From Methanolobus sp. (GTDB lineage: Archaea; Halobacteriota; Methanosarcinia; Methanosarcinales; Methanosarcinaceae): a stretch of DNA of 64,000 nucleotides. The stretch lies in NCBI RefSeq assembly GCF_016278365.1, contig NZ_JADQBZ010000004.1, forward strand, positions 173,166-237,165. The letters run 5' to 3'. The notes under the pieces are model-generated. The model did no database searches, was not told where the DNA came from, and saw only the letters and a list, made by a program, of their open reading frames with translations. This document shows, piece by piece, positions 10,847 through 20,891 of the stretch. The position numbers were made by a program, and so were the translations under genes. Within the stretch, counting starts at the first letter, position 1. Each line of letters starts with the position of its first letter.

Positions 10847-13555
10847 TTATTTTACATCCCGCACAGCGATCTTTATCCCCTCTGCAAAAAGCAACGTCAA
10901 AAAAGCAACTCCCAGCGGCAGCATCCATTCTGCAGGATCAAGTGGCACAAGCTCAAATATATTGTTCAGGAAAGGAATGTACATGACCAGGAGTGTGAGC
11001 AGGACTGTGCTGAGCACACCTACTACCATAAGCTTGTTGCTGAATATTCCTATTTTTGTTATAGGTTCCTCAAGGGACCTGAAAGAGAAAGGTATGAAAA
11101 GTATCATACTGACAATAGTCGCAAACGTAAGTGTCCTTGCCATTATAGTATTCTCGAGAGGGTCATTGAGTACAAACACAAGAAATGCAGATGAGGCCAT
11201 TACGGTGGCCATAGTTACCATTATCATCACATTTCTCTTCTTCAACAGGCTCTCATTGGGGTCACGGGGCTGCTGGTCCATTATTTTTTCTCTCACCGGA
11301 TCAAGTCCAAGGGCTATTGCAGGCATTATCTCGTCAAACATATTGATAAACAGTATCTGCAGTGCCAGCAGGGGAATAAGTTCAAACCCAAGCAGCACCA
11401 GTCCCAGCATTATAAGCATCACTTCTGTGAAATTTCTGGAAATAAGGTAAGTCGTGAATTTTTCAATATTTTCGTAAATAGATCTGCCCCTTTTAACTGC
11501 TTCCACTATAGTGGCGAAGTTGTCATCCTGTAACACCATAAGACTGGACTGCTGCGCCACATCAGTTCCATTGAGCCCCATTGCCACACCGATGTCGGCC
11601 TTCCTTAAAGCCGGCGCGTCGTTAACACCGTCTCCGGTCATTGCGACAATCTCCCCGTTTTTCTGCAAAGCTTTAACGATCCTCAGCTTTTGTTCAGGCA
11701 TAGTCCTTGCATAAACGCTTATTCTGGCAGCTACTCTTTCAAACTCCTCATCGTTCAACTCGTCAAGCTCGGACCCTGTTACAGCGCAGTCCGCGATAAT
11801 GCGCTGCACTTTTTTATCACTGTCTGTCCGTATTTCGGTATCTAACTGGCAAGTATTCACGTCACCCAAAAGGCCTATATGCCTGGCTATGGCCTTGGCT
11901 GTATCCGGATTATCTCCTGTTATCATCATCACCTTGATACCGGCTTTATGGGCGATTTCCACTGCTTCTCTTACCTCGTCCCGTGGAGGATCTATCATAC
12001 CGACAAGCCCCAGGAAGGTCATGCCCTGTTCAAGATCATCTTTTGAAGGGTCTCCTGGATTCTCGTTGCAGGCAACTCCGAGAACACGGTATGCTGATGA
12101 AGCCATCTTCTGGTTTATATCAAGTATATTCCTGTGCTCATTCTCATTGATTTCTGCAATCCTGCCATCTTTTTCGATATGGGTACAACGCTTAAGGACG
12201 TACTCAGGAGCCCCTTTTGTGAATGAGATCATCTCATTCTCATGATTGTGGATGGTTGTCATGAGTTTCCTCTCGGAAGTAAAGGCAATCTCATCGATCA
12301 TCGGGTACTCTTTCTCAAGATCATTTTTCCATAATCCTGCCTTTGCAGCGACAACCACAAGGGCTATCTCAGTGGGGTCTCCCACAGTATCCCACTCTTT
12401 TTCCCTTTTTTCCAGAGATGAAGTATTACATAATGCTACGGCCCTGAGTAACTTATTTACAGTATCGTGCTGATCTATATTCGCTTTCTCTCCTTCTATC
12501 CGGATCTCTCCATCAGGTATGTATCCTGATCCACTGACTTCAAACATCTGTCCGCTGGCAAATATTCTCTCAACTGTCATTTCGTTCTTTGTAAGTGTTC
12601 CTGTCTTGTCTGTGCATATCACAGTAGTAGAACCTAATGTCTCAACTGCCAGCATCTTTCGGATTATCGCATTGTGCTGGGCCATTCGCCTCATCCCGAA
12701 AGCAAGCGTGATTGTCATAATAAGTGGCAGCCCCTGAGGTACTGATGCTACGGCCAGCGCAAGTGCTACCAAAAGGATCTCTGTGAGCGGGGCTCCTACA
12801 AAAAGCCCCAGCACAAAGGTGATCAGGGAAGCAAGCAACGCTACTGCAGCAAGTTTTTTTGATAAACTTGTAACTCTTCTCTGAAGGGGAGTCGGCTCAT
12901 CTTCTACCTGAATAAGTCCTGCTATTTCTCCTATCTTGGTCTCCATCCCGGTGGAAACGACAACCGCCCTGCACTTTCCATGAACTATCTGCGTACCGGC
13001 AAATATCCTGTCCCCTACGTCCTTCCAGACTGGTTCGCTCTCACCCGTAAGGGCCGCCTCCTCAACCCTTAGACCATCCGATTTGAAAACAACCGCATCC
13101 GCAGGAATATTATCTCCCATTACAAGAGCCAGCACATCTCCAGGTACAACTTCCCTTGTCAGCACATCCCTGGGTTTATTATCCCGTATAACTGTCGTCT
13201 CAGGTTTGACAATATCCTTCAGAGACTCCATCGCTTTCTCTGCCCTGTACTCCTGAATGAACCCGAGCATGATCACAAGAGCAATGATGAAGACGATGAC
13301 CCAGAAATTGATAACTTCATCTGCCAGCAGGGAGATTATTGCTGCAGCGATAAGTACCCATACAATGAAATCTGCAAACTGCCTGGTGAATATCTTCCAC
13401 GCAGTTGTTTTTTTTGTTTCTGTCAGCTCATTGCTTCCATATTTTTCCAGTCTCTCGGATATCTGCTGCTCGGGAAGCCCCTCCTCCGATGTTCCAAGCC
13501 TGGCAAATATATCCTCGACAGCCGGAAGGTCCCCTTCCACCATATTTTCCTCCAC
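10847..13555 (-). CDS. Cation-translocating P-type ATPase (Ca2+-type, P2A-like)
   Basis: DKTGTLTKNEMTV phosphorylation site, TGESEPV, MTGDGVNDAPAL, cation ATPase N and C domains. Confidence 0.95.
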   Translation of the reverse strand: MEENMVEGDLPAVEDIFARLGTSEEGLPEQQISERLEKYGSNELTETKKTTAWKIFTRQFADFIVWVLIAAAIISLLADEVINFWVIVFIIALVIMLGFIQEYRAEKAMESLKDIVKPETTVIRDNKPRDVLTREVVPGDVLALVMGDNIPADAVVFKSDGLRVEEAALTGESEPVWKDVGDRIFAGTQIVHGKCRAVVVSTGMETKIGEIAGLIQVEDEPTPLQRRVTSLSKKLAAVALLASLITFVLGLFVGAPLTEILLVALALAVASVPQGLPLIMTITLAFGMRRMAQHNAIIRKMLAVETLGSTTVICTDKTGTLTKNEMTVERIFASGQMFEVSGSGYIPDGEIRIEGEKANIDQHDTVNKLLRAVALCNTSSLEKREKEWDTVGDPTEIALVVVAAKAGLWKNDLEKEYPMIDEIAFTSERKLMTTIHNHENEMISFTKGAPEYVLKRCTHIEKDGRIAEINENEHRNILDINQKMASSAYRVLGVACNENPGDPSKDDLEQGMTFLGLVGMIDPPRDEVREAVEIAHKAGIKVMMITGDNPDTAKAIARHIGLLGDVNTCQLDTEIRTDSDKKVQRIIADCAVTGSELDELNDEEFERVAARISVYARTMPEQKLRIVKALQKNGEIVAMTGDGVNDAPALRKADIGVAMGLNGTDVAQQSSLMVLQDDNFATIVEAVKRGRSIYENIEKFTTYLISRNFTEVMLIMLGLVLLGFELIPLLALQILFINMFDEIMPAIALGLDPVREKIMDQQPRDPNESLLKKRNVMIMVTMATVMASSAFLVFVLNDPLENTIMARTLTFATIVSMILFIPFSFRSLEEPITKIGIFSNKLMVVGVLSTVLLTLLVMYIPFLNNIFELVPLDPAEWMLPLGVAFLTLLFAEGIKIAVRDVK

Positions 13556-13592
13556 TGCACTTTCCCCATATATGCATTTGAAGGGTTAGCAT

Positions 13593-14540
13593 TTATAGAT
13601 ATTTGTGTTCATTGTTCTTTGATCCAAGGCTCTGCGCATACTCCTTTGAGATGTAGTTCTCAGTGCTCATGCAAACCTCCGTAGCAAAACAAATGCCTGT
13701 GCTTACCATCACATCCCATGCGGCCGATGAGATGTTTTCCGGCTTTTCTCCGGTCAGACCTTCCTGATATAGTGTGTAAACAATGCCGGCGGTAAAACTG
13801 TCCCCGGCACCGACGGTACTGACTGGCCTGATCGCGGGCGTCTTGTAGTACTTTGAGATGGAAGATGTCCTCAGGAACACGCCTCTGCCTGCAGTAGTAT
13901 ATATAAGGCATTCACACCCCGCGGCAAGCACGTACTCATAGGCTTCATCTGCGTTCCTGCACTCTCCAATAGATAGCATGTCCTCATCCGAAGCCCTGAC
14001 AATGTCGGAGTGTCGGATATTGTTGTCAACAAGTGATCTTATTTTTTCAATATCCGGCGTAGAAGCTTTCCGGATGTTAGGGTCGTAGATGATGGTCGCG
14101 CCGGCTCTGTCTGCACTATCAAGAATTCTTGTGAGCTCGTTTTTCAAAGCAGCCGAGCTTGCCAGAATAGAGCCGAACATTACTATATCTTTCTTTGTAA
14201 AACTCCGGCCGACATTCAGAACCCTTACATAAGGAAAATCCTCGTAAAAACTATAATGAGCATTGTTCCCGCTGTCCAGAAAAGCCAGTGCGATGGGTGA
14301 TTTTTGGTTCTCGTACCTCGAAACATGCTCTACGGAAACATTATTTTTCTTTAGGGAACTGCATATCATATCTCCCAGTAAATCCTTGCCAAGCTCGCTG
14401 ACAAGCGCTACAGGAATGCCTGTTCTTCCAAGCGAGACCGCGCTGTTGAGCATGGCTCCTCCCGGGCAGGCTGAAATGGGCTTTCCCTCCTTGAAAAGTA
14501 TGTCATAGAATGTTTCACTTATTGCAAATACACAGGAAAT
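13593..14540 (-). CDS. PfkB-family carbohydrate (fructokinase-like) kinase; start tentatively a non-canonical ATT at 14540 (ORF track starts at internal ATG 14453)
   Basis: In-frame upstream reading SCVFAISETFYDILFKEGKPISACPGGAMLNSAVSLGRTG; C-terminal STVGAGDSFTAGIVY. Confidence 0.85.
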   Translation of the reverse strand: MSCVFAISETFYDILFKEGKPISACPGGAMLNSAVSLGRTGIPVALVSELGKDLLGDMICSSLKKNNVSVEHVSRYENQKSPIALAFLDSGNNAHYSFYEDFPYVRVLNVGRSFTKKDIVMFGSILASSAALKNELTRILDSADRAGATIIYDPNIRKASTPDIEKIRSLVDNNIRHSDIVRASDEDMLSIGECRNADEAYEYVLAAGCECLIYTTAGRGVFLRTSSISKYYKTPAIRPVSTVGAGDSFTAGIVYTLYQEGLTGEKPENISSAAWDVMVSTGICFATEVCMSTENYISKEYAQSLGSKNNEHKYL

Positions 14541-14573
14541 GCAGACACCCCGGATATGTTATTGACACCGGCC

Positions 14574-15059
14574 TCAGCCCAATAATTTAACGATTGTCAG
14601 GTAGTATAAAGGCTCTCCTCTTTCATCCCTGTGGATTAAAGTATGCTCCTCAACAGGTCTGATCTCGCCCCTTTCTGTCCTCATCCTGTATATTTGCGTG
14701 ACCTCGTAGGCACCTTCCCGGGTGTTCTCAAGCAACTCAAGCATCACTCCCTGAACATCCTCTGGGTATATCATATCCTCGTATGTGAGCCTTCCGGATG
14801 TGAAATCTTCAGGACTATATCCAAGAGTGGATATATGCACTGACATGACTTCAACAGTCCCACCTTCTCCCACGGGTCTAACAAGAGTTATCACCGGTAT
14901 CTGCCGGATGAGTTCCTCAAGGGCTTTTATATAATCCTCGGGTTTCGACTTTCTGCTAATAGCAGGTGTTTTTCCTTCAGTTTTGGTTTGAATGAACTCA
15001 CTCTCGTTAAGATCGTTCGGCTGGATATTCTTTATGTCCGTCTCTCTCCCCACTGTCAT
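14574..15059 (-). CDS. PAS-domain protein
   Basis: PAS fold: VEVMSVHISTLGYSPEDFTSGRLTYEDMIYPEDV...YEVTQIYRMRTERGEIRPVEEHTLIHRDERGEPLYY. Confidence 0.7.
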   Translation of the reverse strand: MTVGRETDIKNIQPNDLNESEFIQTKTEGKTPAISRKSKPEDYIKALEELIRQIPVITLVRPVGEGGTVEVMSVHISTLGYSPEDFTSGRLTYEDMIYPEDVQGVMLELLENTREGAYEVTQIYRMRTERGEIRPVEEHTLIHRDERGEPLYYLTIVKLLG

Positions 15060-15251
15060 CCTTCCTCCTTTCTCATGGATGCCTACGTATGCTCAAAGAT
15101 GGTAATTACTCTTTCATCTTGTGATTTAAGCTTGTCTTCAGAACACAGTTCATGGCAGCCCAATGCCAGGTTCCTGGAATAAAGATTGGGCAATAATAAT
15201 GAAGAGGCACCAATTGTCCTCCTCATAAAGTTAAAATTGTATGCTGGATGC

Positions 15252-15536
15252 CTATTTAATAAAAAGCCCGCACTTGCAGGAGCCGCGCGTTTCAAGATCT
15301 ATTTTATGCGCTGCACATGGGCAAATGATCTTCTTGTCCTTTTCTTTGTCTTCTGTCCTCTTCTGGCAGAAGCAGTACCATTCTCCGAGCAGTTTCTTGT
15401 TATTGCAGATGCCTTTAACTGCAGTAGTGATGACATCCCAGTCGCTGTTCAGCCTGTATCCTGAGTTTTCTGCATTTTTCTTCGAACGTTCATAGAATTC
15501 AGCTTCAAGTTCACCATCAAATCTCATTTTTATCAC
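15252..15536 (-). CDS. Ferredoxin:thioredoxin reductase catalytic-subunit-like protein
   Basis: WYCFCQKR..., IICPCAAHKIDLETRGSCKCGLF Cys pattern of FTR beta. Confidence 0.85.
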   Translation of the reverse strand: MIKMRFDGELEAEFYERSKKNAENSGYRLNSDWDVITTAVKGICNNKKLLGEWYCFCQKRTEDKEKDKKIICPCAAHKIDLETRGSCKCGLFIK

Positions 15537-15585
15537 TCTGTTTTACTGTTTTAGTTGTTCTCTCATAATACTAACATGTCGCGAT

Positions 15586-16812
15586 TTAAGACTTTGCTTC
15601 TTCTTTTGCAATTTCCGCAAGCCTTTTTCCGATATCTCTGCACTGCTTCAGGTCATCCTCAAATGGCCTGAACTTGACCTGCAGGCTTTCGGTTGCAAGT
15701 TCGAACCTTGCAGATTCTATCTCCTTTTCCATGCCTTTAACAGCTCCACCTCCCCATCCGTAGGAGCCGAACAGGAAGTATTTCTTGTTCTTTGGATGAA
15801 GCCCTGTCATGTACGTAAGAAACCCTGCTACTGTGTAAAACATCTTATTGTTCATTGTGGGGGAGCCAATAGCAATGACCGGTGAATCCATTAGCTCCTT
15901 CATGGTCATACTCCAGTCGTTCTTTCTCAAATGGCGCACCCTTACTTCCACGCCTGCTTCTCTTACACCCTCAGCTATCTCCATTGCCATTTTCTCAGTG
16001 CTGCCCCACATGGTATCATAGATCACAAGCACCTTTTGGGCAGCTTCTCCCCTGGCCCATCTGCCATAGGCTTCAATTATCCTTGCAGGATCCCTCCTCC
16101 AGATGACACCGTGAGCGGGGGCTATCATGTCTATGCTTATCCCAAGCTCTTTTACCTTCTCCACATACTTGATGACCTGGCCACTAAAAGGCAGCAGGAT
16201 ATTCGCATAGTAGATGGCAGCATCCTCCATGACATCCTCCACTTCATCATCAAAGCGTTTGGAAGTTGCAATGTGCTGGCCAAATGCATCGTTGGAGAAC
16301 AGTATTTTGTCTTCCCTGAGGTATGTCTGCATGCTATCGGGCCAGTGCAGCATAGTTGCCTCAATGAACATCAGTGTCCGCTTTCCGAGGCTTATCTCAT
16401 CTCCGGTCTTTGCTACCTGGAAGTTCCAGTTGTCGCAGCCCATCTCCCTGTAATGCTCGCAGAGCCCGGACTTACCTTTGGAACTTGCAATAAGGGTAGC
16501 ATTTGTAGCGATGTCCATTATCGCAGGCAATGACCCGGAATGGTCCATCTCCACATGGTTGGAGATAACATAATCTATCTTGGCAGGGTCAATTATCTGA
16601 CTTATTCTCTTAAGCATCTCTTCGGAAAAGCTTGCCTTTACCGTGTCGATAAGTGCTATCTTTTCATCAACTATAAGGTACGCGTTGTAACTTCCACCTT
16701 TTGGAGTCTCGTATCCATGAAAGTCCCTCAGGTTCCAGTCAACAACACCTACCCAGTATATCCCCTCTGCTATCTTCAGTGGCTGTGGCTCATCCATAAG
16801 CATTATCTCCAT
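15586..16812 (-). CDS. fprA: FprA-type A flavoprotein / F420H2 oxidase (metallo-beta-lactamase + flavodoxin domains)
   Basis: VISNHVEMDHSGSLP diiron site, LVIYDTMWGSTEKMA flavodoxin motif, GSYGWGGGAVK. Confidence 0.94.
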   Translation of the reverse strand: MEIMLMDEPQPLKIAEGIYWVGVVDWNLRDFHGYETPKGGSYNAYLIVDEKIALIDTVKASFSEEMLKRISQIIDPAKIDYVISNHVEMDHSGSLPAIMDIATNATLIASSKGKSGLCEHYREMGCDNWNFQVAKTGDEISLGKRTLMFIEATMLHWPDSMQTYLREDKILFSNDAFGQHIATSKRFDDEVEDVMEDAAIYYANILLPFSGQVIKYVEKVKELGISIDMIAPAHGVIWRRDPARIIEAYGRWARGEAAQKVLVIYDTMWGSTEKMAMEIAEGVREAGVEVRVRHLRKNDWSMTMKELMDSPVIAIGSPTMNNKMFYTVAGFLTYMTGLHPKNKKYFLFGSYGWGGGAVKGMEKEIESARFELATESLQVKFRPFEDDLKQCRDIGKRLAEIAKEEAKS

Positions 16813-16817
16813 CTAAA

Positions 16818-17312
16818 TTATGTCTGCATTCTGAACTCGGTTGCCCATTCGAGAAGTTCGTCTATTATCCTGTAATGTCCTCTCTCGGCAGCTGCAACGT
16901 TCTCAAAGAAAACCCTCTGATCCTCATCATCTGCCCTCTTTGCCAGTTCTGTGTAGAAATACTCACTCTTGTGCTCAAATCTCAGGGCCGCCAGCAATAT
17001 TCCCACCTCTTCCAGTTTCTTTCCGGAGAACTCTTCCGCAAAAGATGCCTTGAAATCGGGGTAATCAAACTCAACGACAGGTGCCTTTTTCTGTTCCCTG
17101 TATTGCCGAAGATACTCAGCATGTTTCTTTTCCTCTTCTGCAAGGAAAGTGTAAAGATCCCTGGCAACCGCATTGCTCATAGAAGATGCTTTTTCCAGAT
17201 AGTATTCCCGCCCTTCGTTTTCCAGCTCAATGGCCATGGCAATTGCTTCATCGATCGATCCGAGCTGGTCAAGCTCATCTGCTATTTCCTTTAAGGTGTC
17301 TTTCATGCCCAT
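16818..17312 (-). CDS. Rubrerythrin/ferritin-like diiron protein
   Basis: AIAMAIELENEGREYYLEKAS...LAEEEKKHAEYLRQY, RFEHKSEYFYTELA, AAERGHYRII. Confidence 0.88.
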   Translation of the reverse strand: MGMKDTLKEIADELDQLGSIDEAIAMAIELENEGREYYLEKASSMSNAVARDLYTFLAEEEKKHAEYLRQYREQKKAPVVEFDYPDFKASFAEEFSGKKLEEVGILLAALRFEHKSEYFYTELAKRADDEDQRVFFENVAAAERGHYRIIDELLEWATEFRMQT

Positions 17313-17609
17313 ACCTCGCGCCAGAATACATGCTATAGTTAATCAGATCAGTTCAGTGTTCGTTTGCCTGAATATGAACAAATCCCACAGATTCAAACTA
17401 TCGGAGTCCGACTTAATATATCTTTCGAAGGTCGACTCCTTTCCTGATTGATTTTTTGGTCCCATATCAGGTCCCTGTTTACCCCTTTTCGAAAAAAGGC
17501 AACCTCTACCTTTATTTAGAAACCTTTTTATTTACTATCATCCATTACAGAGGTTATATTTAGTTTGATTTCAGTATTTTAAATGTATTATTTTGACAGA
17601 GGTAATGTG

Positions 17610-18713
17610 ATGGATAAAATCAAGATCGCAATTGCAGGTGTTGGCAATTGTGCAAGCTCTCTGATTCAGGGTATCGAGTACTATAGGGACAAGCATGAAA
17701 ACGATGCTATAGGACTGATGCACTGGGATATCGGCGGTTACAGGCCTTCCGATATTGAAGTTGTCGCAGCCTTCGATATCGATAAAAGGAAAGTGGGAAA
17801 AGATATTTCGGAGGCCATTTTCGCACCGCCTAACTGTACGGCTGTATTCTGCAGTGATATCCCTCAAACAGGTGTAATTGTAAAAATGGGATGCATCATG
17901 GATGGGTTCTCGGAACATATGATGGACTTTGATGAGAAAAGGACATTTGTACCTTCAGATCAGCCTGAAGCCAGCAAGGAAGATGTGATCCAGGCACTGA
18001 ATGATTCAGGTGCAGAGATATTACTGAACTATCTTCCTGTAGGCTCCGAGCAGGCGACCCGTTTTTATATGGACTGTGCCCTGAATGCAGGTGTTGCATG
18101 CGTCAACAATATGCCCGTTTTCATCGCAAGCGACCCGGAATGGGCCGCTAAATTCGAAAAGAGGGGCATCCCTATCATTGGCGATGATATTAAAGCGCAA
18201 CTGGGTGCTACTATCACTCACAGGATGCTGGCAGACCTTTTCAACAAGCGTGGAGTGAAACTGGAAAGAACCTACCAGCTCAATACCGGAGGGAACACCG
18301 ACTTCCTTAACATGCTCAACCGCAGCAGGCTTGCCTCAAAGAAAACCTCGAAGACGGAGGCTGTGCAATCCGTTATCGCACAGCGTCTGGATGACGATAA
18401 TATCCATGTAGGGCCAAGCGATTACGTTCCATGGCAGAACGACAATAAAGTGTGCTTCCTGAGGATGGAGGGCAAGCTTTTCGGAGATGTGCCCATGAAT
18501 CTGGAGTTGCGCCTCTCTGTTGAGGATTCTCCCAATTCTGCTGGCGTGGTCATCGACGCTATAAGATGCTGTAAACTTGCCCTTGACAGGGGAACCGGCG
18601 GAGTGCTTTATTCACCTTCGGCCTATTTCATGAAGCATCCTCCAAAACAGTTCACTGATGATGAGGCTCACAAGATGACCAGCGAGTTCATCTGCGGTGA
18701 CCGTAAGAACTGA
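17610..18713 (+). CDS. Inositol-3-phosphate synthase
   Basis: IAIAGVGNCASSLIQGIEYY, NYLPVGSEQATRFYMDCAL, GDDIKAQLGATITHR, QLNTGGNTDFLNM. Confidence 0.95.
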   Translation: MDKIKIAIAGVGNCASSLIQGIEYYRDKHENDAIGLMHWDIGGYRPSDIEVVAAFDIDKRKVGKDISEAIFAPPNCTAVFCSDIPQTGVIVKMGCIMDGFSEHMMDFDEKRTFVPSDQPEASKEDVIQALNDSGAEILLNYLPVGSEQATRFYMDCALNAGVACVNNMPVFIASDPEWAAKFEKRGIPIIGDDIKAQLGATITHRMLADLFNKRGVKLERTYQLNTGGNTDFLNMLNRSRLASKKTSKTEAVQSVIAQRLDDDNIHVGPSDYVPWQNDNKVCFLRMEGKLFGDVPMNLELRLSVEDSPNSAGVVIDAIRCCKLALDRGTGGVLYSPSAYFMKHPPKQFTDDEAHKMTSEFICGDRKN

Positions 18714-18736
18714 AAGCGGATCTACTGGCTGTAATT

Positions 18737-19561
18737 ATGATGCAGACTGAAGAGCAACGCCGCATATATGGTGTTGACTTCAGTGGCTCAAAAACTGCCT
18801 GCAGGAAGATATGGGCGAGCGAAGGCATCATCGATGAAGGTGGCATTCTCGGGATATCTGCCTGTTATCCTATATCGGATATAGTTGCGGGAACGAGCCG
18901 GGATCGTAGTTCCTGCCTGTTTGCCCTGAGGTCTCTGATCACCGGCAGCAAAAATGGGATATTTGGCATGGATTTCCCATTCAGCCTGCCCCATCGGCTT
19001 CTTTCTTCTTCGGACTGGAGTACATTTATTTCTGATTTTCCCGGCAAATATCCTTCTGTAGAGCATTTCCGTGAAGAAATGAGATCCCTTTCTCCTGACC
19101 GGGAACTGAAGCGCCTTACCGATATCGAGGTAAGGGCACCTTTCTGCGTATACAACCTCCGGCTTTACAGGCAGACGTATTTTGGCATACGTGATGTGCT
19201 TGGACCACTGGTTGCAGAGGACTTAGCACGTGTGCTACCTATGCAGAAGCCTGTCAGTAACAAACCCTGGCTTATAGAAGTGTGCCCCGCATCAACATTA
19301 AAAAAAGAAGGGCTGTATATTCCCTATAAAGGCAAGTCTTCAAGAGAGTCAGAAGCAAGGAAATACATCCTTGAGGAGATGGTAGACAGGGGCATCTCCA
19401 TTCCTTCACACATTAGAGATACTGCCCTCGCAAACACAGACGGCGATGCGCTGGACAGTGTGATCGCGGCCTTTGCAAGCTCAAAGGCTGTCCGGGGAAT
19501 AGATACTTTACAGGATTCTCTCCCGCGGATATACCTTATCGAAGGGTACACTTTCTTCTGA
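18737..19561 (+). CDS. DUF429 family protein
   Basis: YGVDFSGSKTACRKIW, EVRAPFCVYNL, CPASTLKKEGLY, NTDGDALDSVIAAFAS. Confidence 0.75.
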   Translation: MMQTEEQRRIYGVDFSGSKTACRKIWASEGIIDEGGILGISACYPISDIVAGTSRDRSSCLFALRSLITGSKNGIFGMDFPFSLPHRLLSSSDWSTFISDFPGKYPSVEHFREEMRSLSPDRELKRLTDIEVRAPFCVYNLRLYRQTYFGIRDVLGPLVAEDLARVLPMQKPVSNKPWLIEVCPASTLKKEGLYIPYKGKSSRESEARKYILEEMVDRGISIPSHIRDTALANTDGDALDSVIAAFASSKAVRGIDTLQDSLPRIYLIEGYTFF

Positions 19562-19589
19562 GTGCCTCTAAAGTCTATTGCCGGGAATC

Positions 19590-20135
19590 TCAATCCTTGC
19601 TCACGCCAACTATATCATATATATCAGCGGGGCTCTCCAGCACCGTGATATTTTCCATTTGTGCAAGCTTCTCGGAATTGGAAACATCAGCTTCTCTCAT
19701 TTTGAGTAGCATTTGTCTTCCTTCGGGAGAAGCGGTTTTTACAGTCCCTCTTTTCTGGTCAACTGCAAGTATGTAGATAGGAGTTTCACCTTTTGCTGTC
19801 TGTGCAACAGCATTGGTAACAAGGGTATCTGCGATGCCACAGACTATTTTTGCAACGGTATTGGCGGTTGCAGGAGCAATGATAAGTGCATCATAGTGGC
19901 CCACCTGAAGGGGACCGGCGATAAATGGCGAGTTTGGACCTCCTTCTGTCTTGAAGTTGGGAAAATCCCTCTGTATATCGTCCCACATCCTGTACCATTT
20001 CATAACAACTTCCCCTTCTTTTGAAAGGAAGACCATCATTTCGATGTCAGTCTTCTTTTTAATGTCCACCATTATGTCGTACGTTTCCTTAATCAGGTCG
20101 CCTGAACCTGTTATTCCCCATGCTATTCTCTTCAT
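19590..20135 (-). CDS. Archaeoflavoprotein AfpA / dihydromethanopterin reductase (acceptor)-family flavoprotein
   Basis: MKRIAWGITGSGDLIKETYDIM...VMKWYRMW...DALIIAPATANTVAKIVCGIADTLVTNAVAQ. Confidence 0.85.
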   Translation of the reverse strand: MKRIAWGITGSGDLIKETYDIMVDIKKKTDIEMMVFLSKEGEVVMKWYRMWDDIQRDFPNFKTEGGPNSPFIAGPLQVGHYDALIIAPATANTVAKIVCGIADTLVTNAVAQTAKGETPIYILAVDQKRGTVKTASPEGRQMLLKMREADVSNSEKLAQMENITVLESPADIYDIVGVSKD

Positions 20136-20187
20136 TCAATGTCTCCTCGTATCTTATTGCAATAATTGTCCTGACATTTCCGGGATG

Positions 20188-20886
20188 TCAGTATCCTATA
20201 AGTGATTCCTTCTTGACCCTCATATCCGGGATACTCATGGAGCGTAGCATTTCCGTCATGGAATCCACCATGGATGGAGGTCCGCAAATGTAGAATTCCC
20301 TTGCCGCATAGTCAGGGGCCTCCTTTCGTATCAGGTTCTCATTGATCCTCTCCCTGCATCCTGTCCAGCTTTCGGAGGCTCTGGTCAGGGTCTGGAATAC
20401 GGTAAGGTGAGGATTCTGCCGGACCATTTCTGATAACTCTTTCCAGAATACCATATCCTCCTCAGTCCTGTCACTACAGATCAGCACTACATCCGTATCC
20501 AGTTTCAGGTCAGTACAGTACCTGCAGATACTTCTCATGGGTGCTATGCCTATTCCACCGCTAAGCAAGACTATCTTTCCATACTCTCCTTCGTAACTCA
20601 TTTTTCCGAAGGGACCACTGATATTGAAAGGGTATCCGGTCTCCATGGAATCCAGTGCATTTGAGAATTCGTGGCCGGTAAGTTTCTTTGTGAATTCCAG
20701 GTGGTCCTTTTCTGTCGGGCTGCTGGATAAGCTGAAAGGCTTGCTGACGCTCTTCCCATTGAAATCCAATGTTACTACAATGTACTGCCCGGCTTTGTAG
20801 TCAAAATCATCAGGTCTTTTGAACCTGAAGCTCTTTACATTTGCGCTGCGCTGGATTATTTCACTTATATTTGCCTGGAATTTCAA
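20188..20886 (-). CDS. FAD-dependent ferredoxin reductase-type oxidoreductase
   Basis: KSFRFKRPDDFDYKAGQYIVVTL, SKPFSLSSSP, VLLSGGIGIAPMRSI, FYICGPPSMVDSM. Confidence 0.9.
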   Translation of the reverse strand: MKFQANISEIIQRSANVKSFRFKRPDDFDYKAGQYIVVTLDFNGKSVSKPFSLSSSPTEKDHLEFTKKLTGHEFSNALDSMETGYPFNISGPFGKMSYEGEYGKIVLLSGGIGIAPMRSICRYCTDLKLDTDVVLICSDRTEEDMVFWKELSEMVRQNPHLTVFQTLTRASESWTGCRERINENLIRKEAPDYAAREFYICGPPSMVDSMTEMLRSMSIPDMRVKKESLIGY

Positions 20887-20891
20887 GATAC

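Noticed and set aside
10643-11450. Two plus-strand ORFs (183 and 218 aa)
   Set aside because: Largely antisense to the P-type ATPase gene or in its AT-rich downstream region; composition not protein-like
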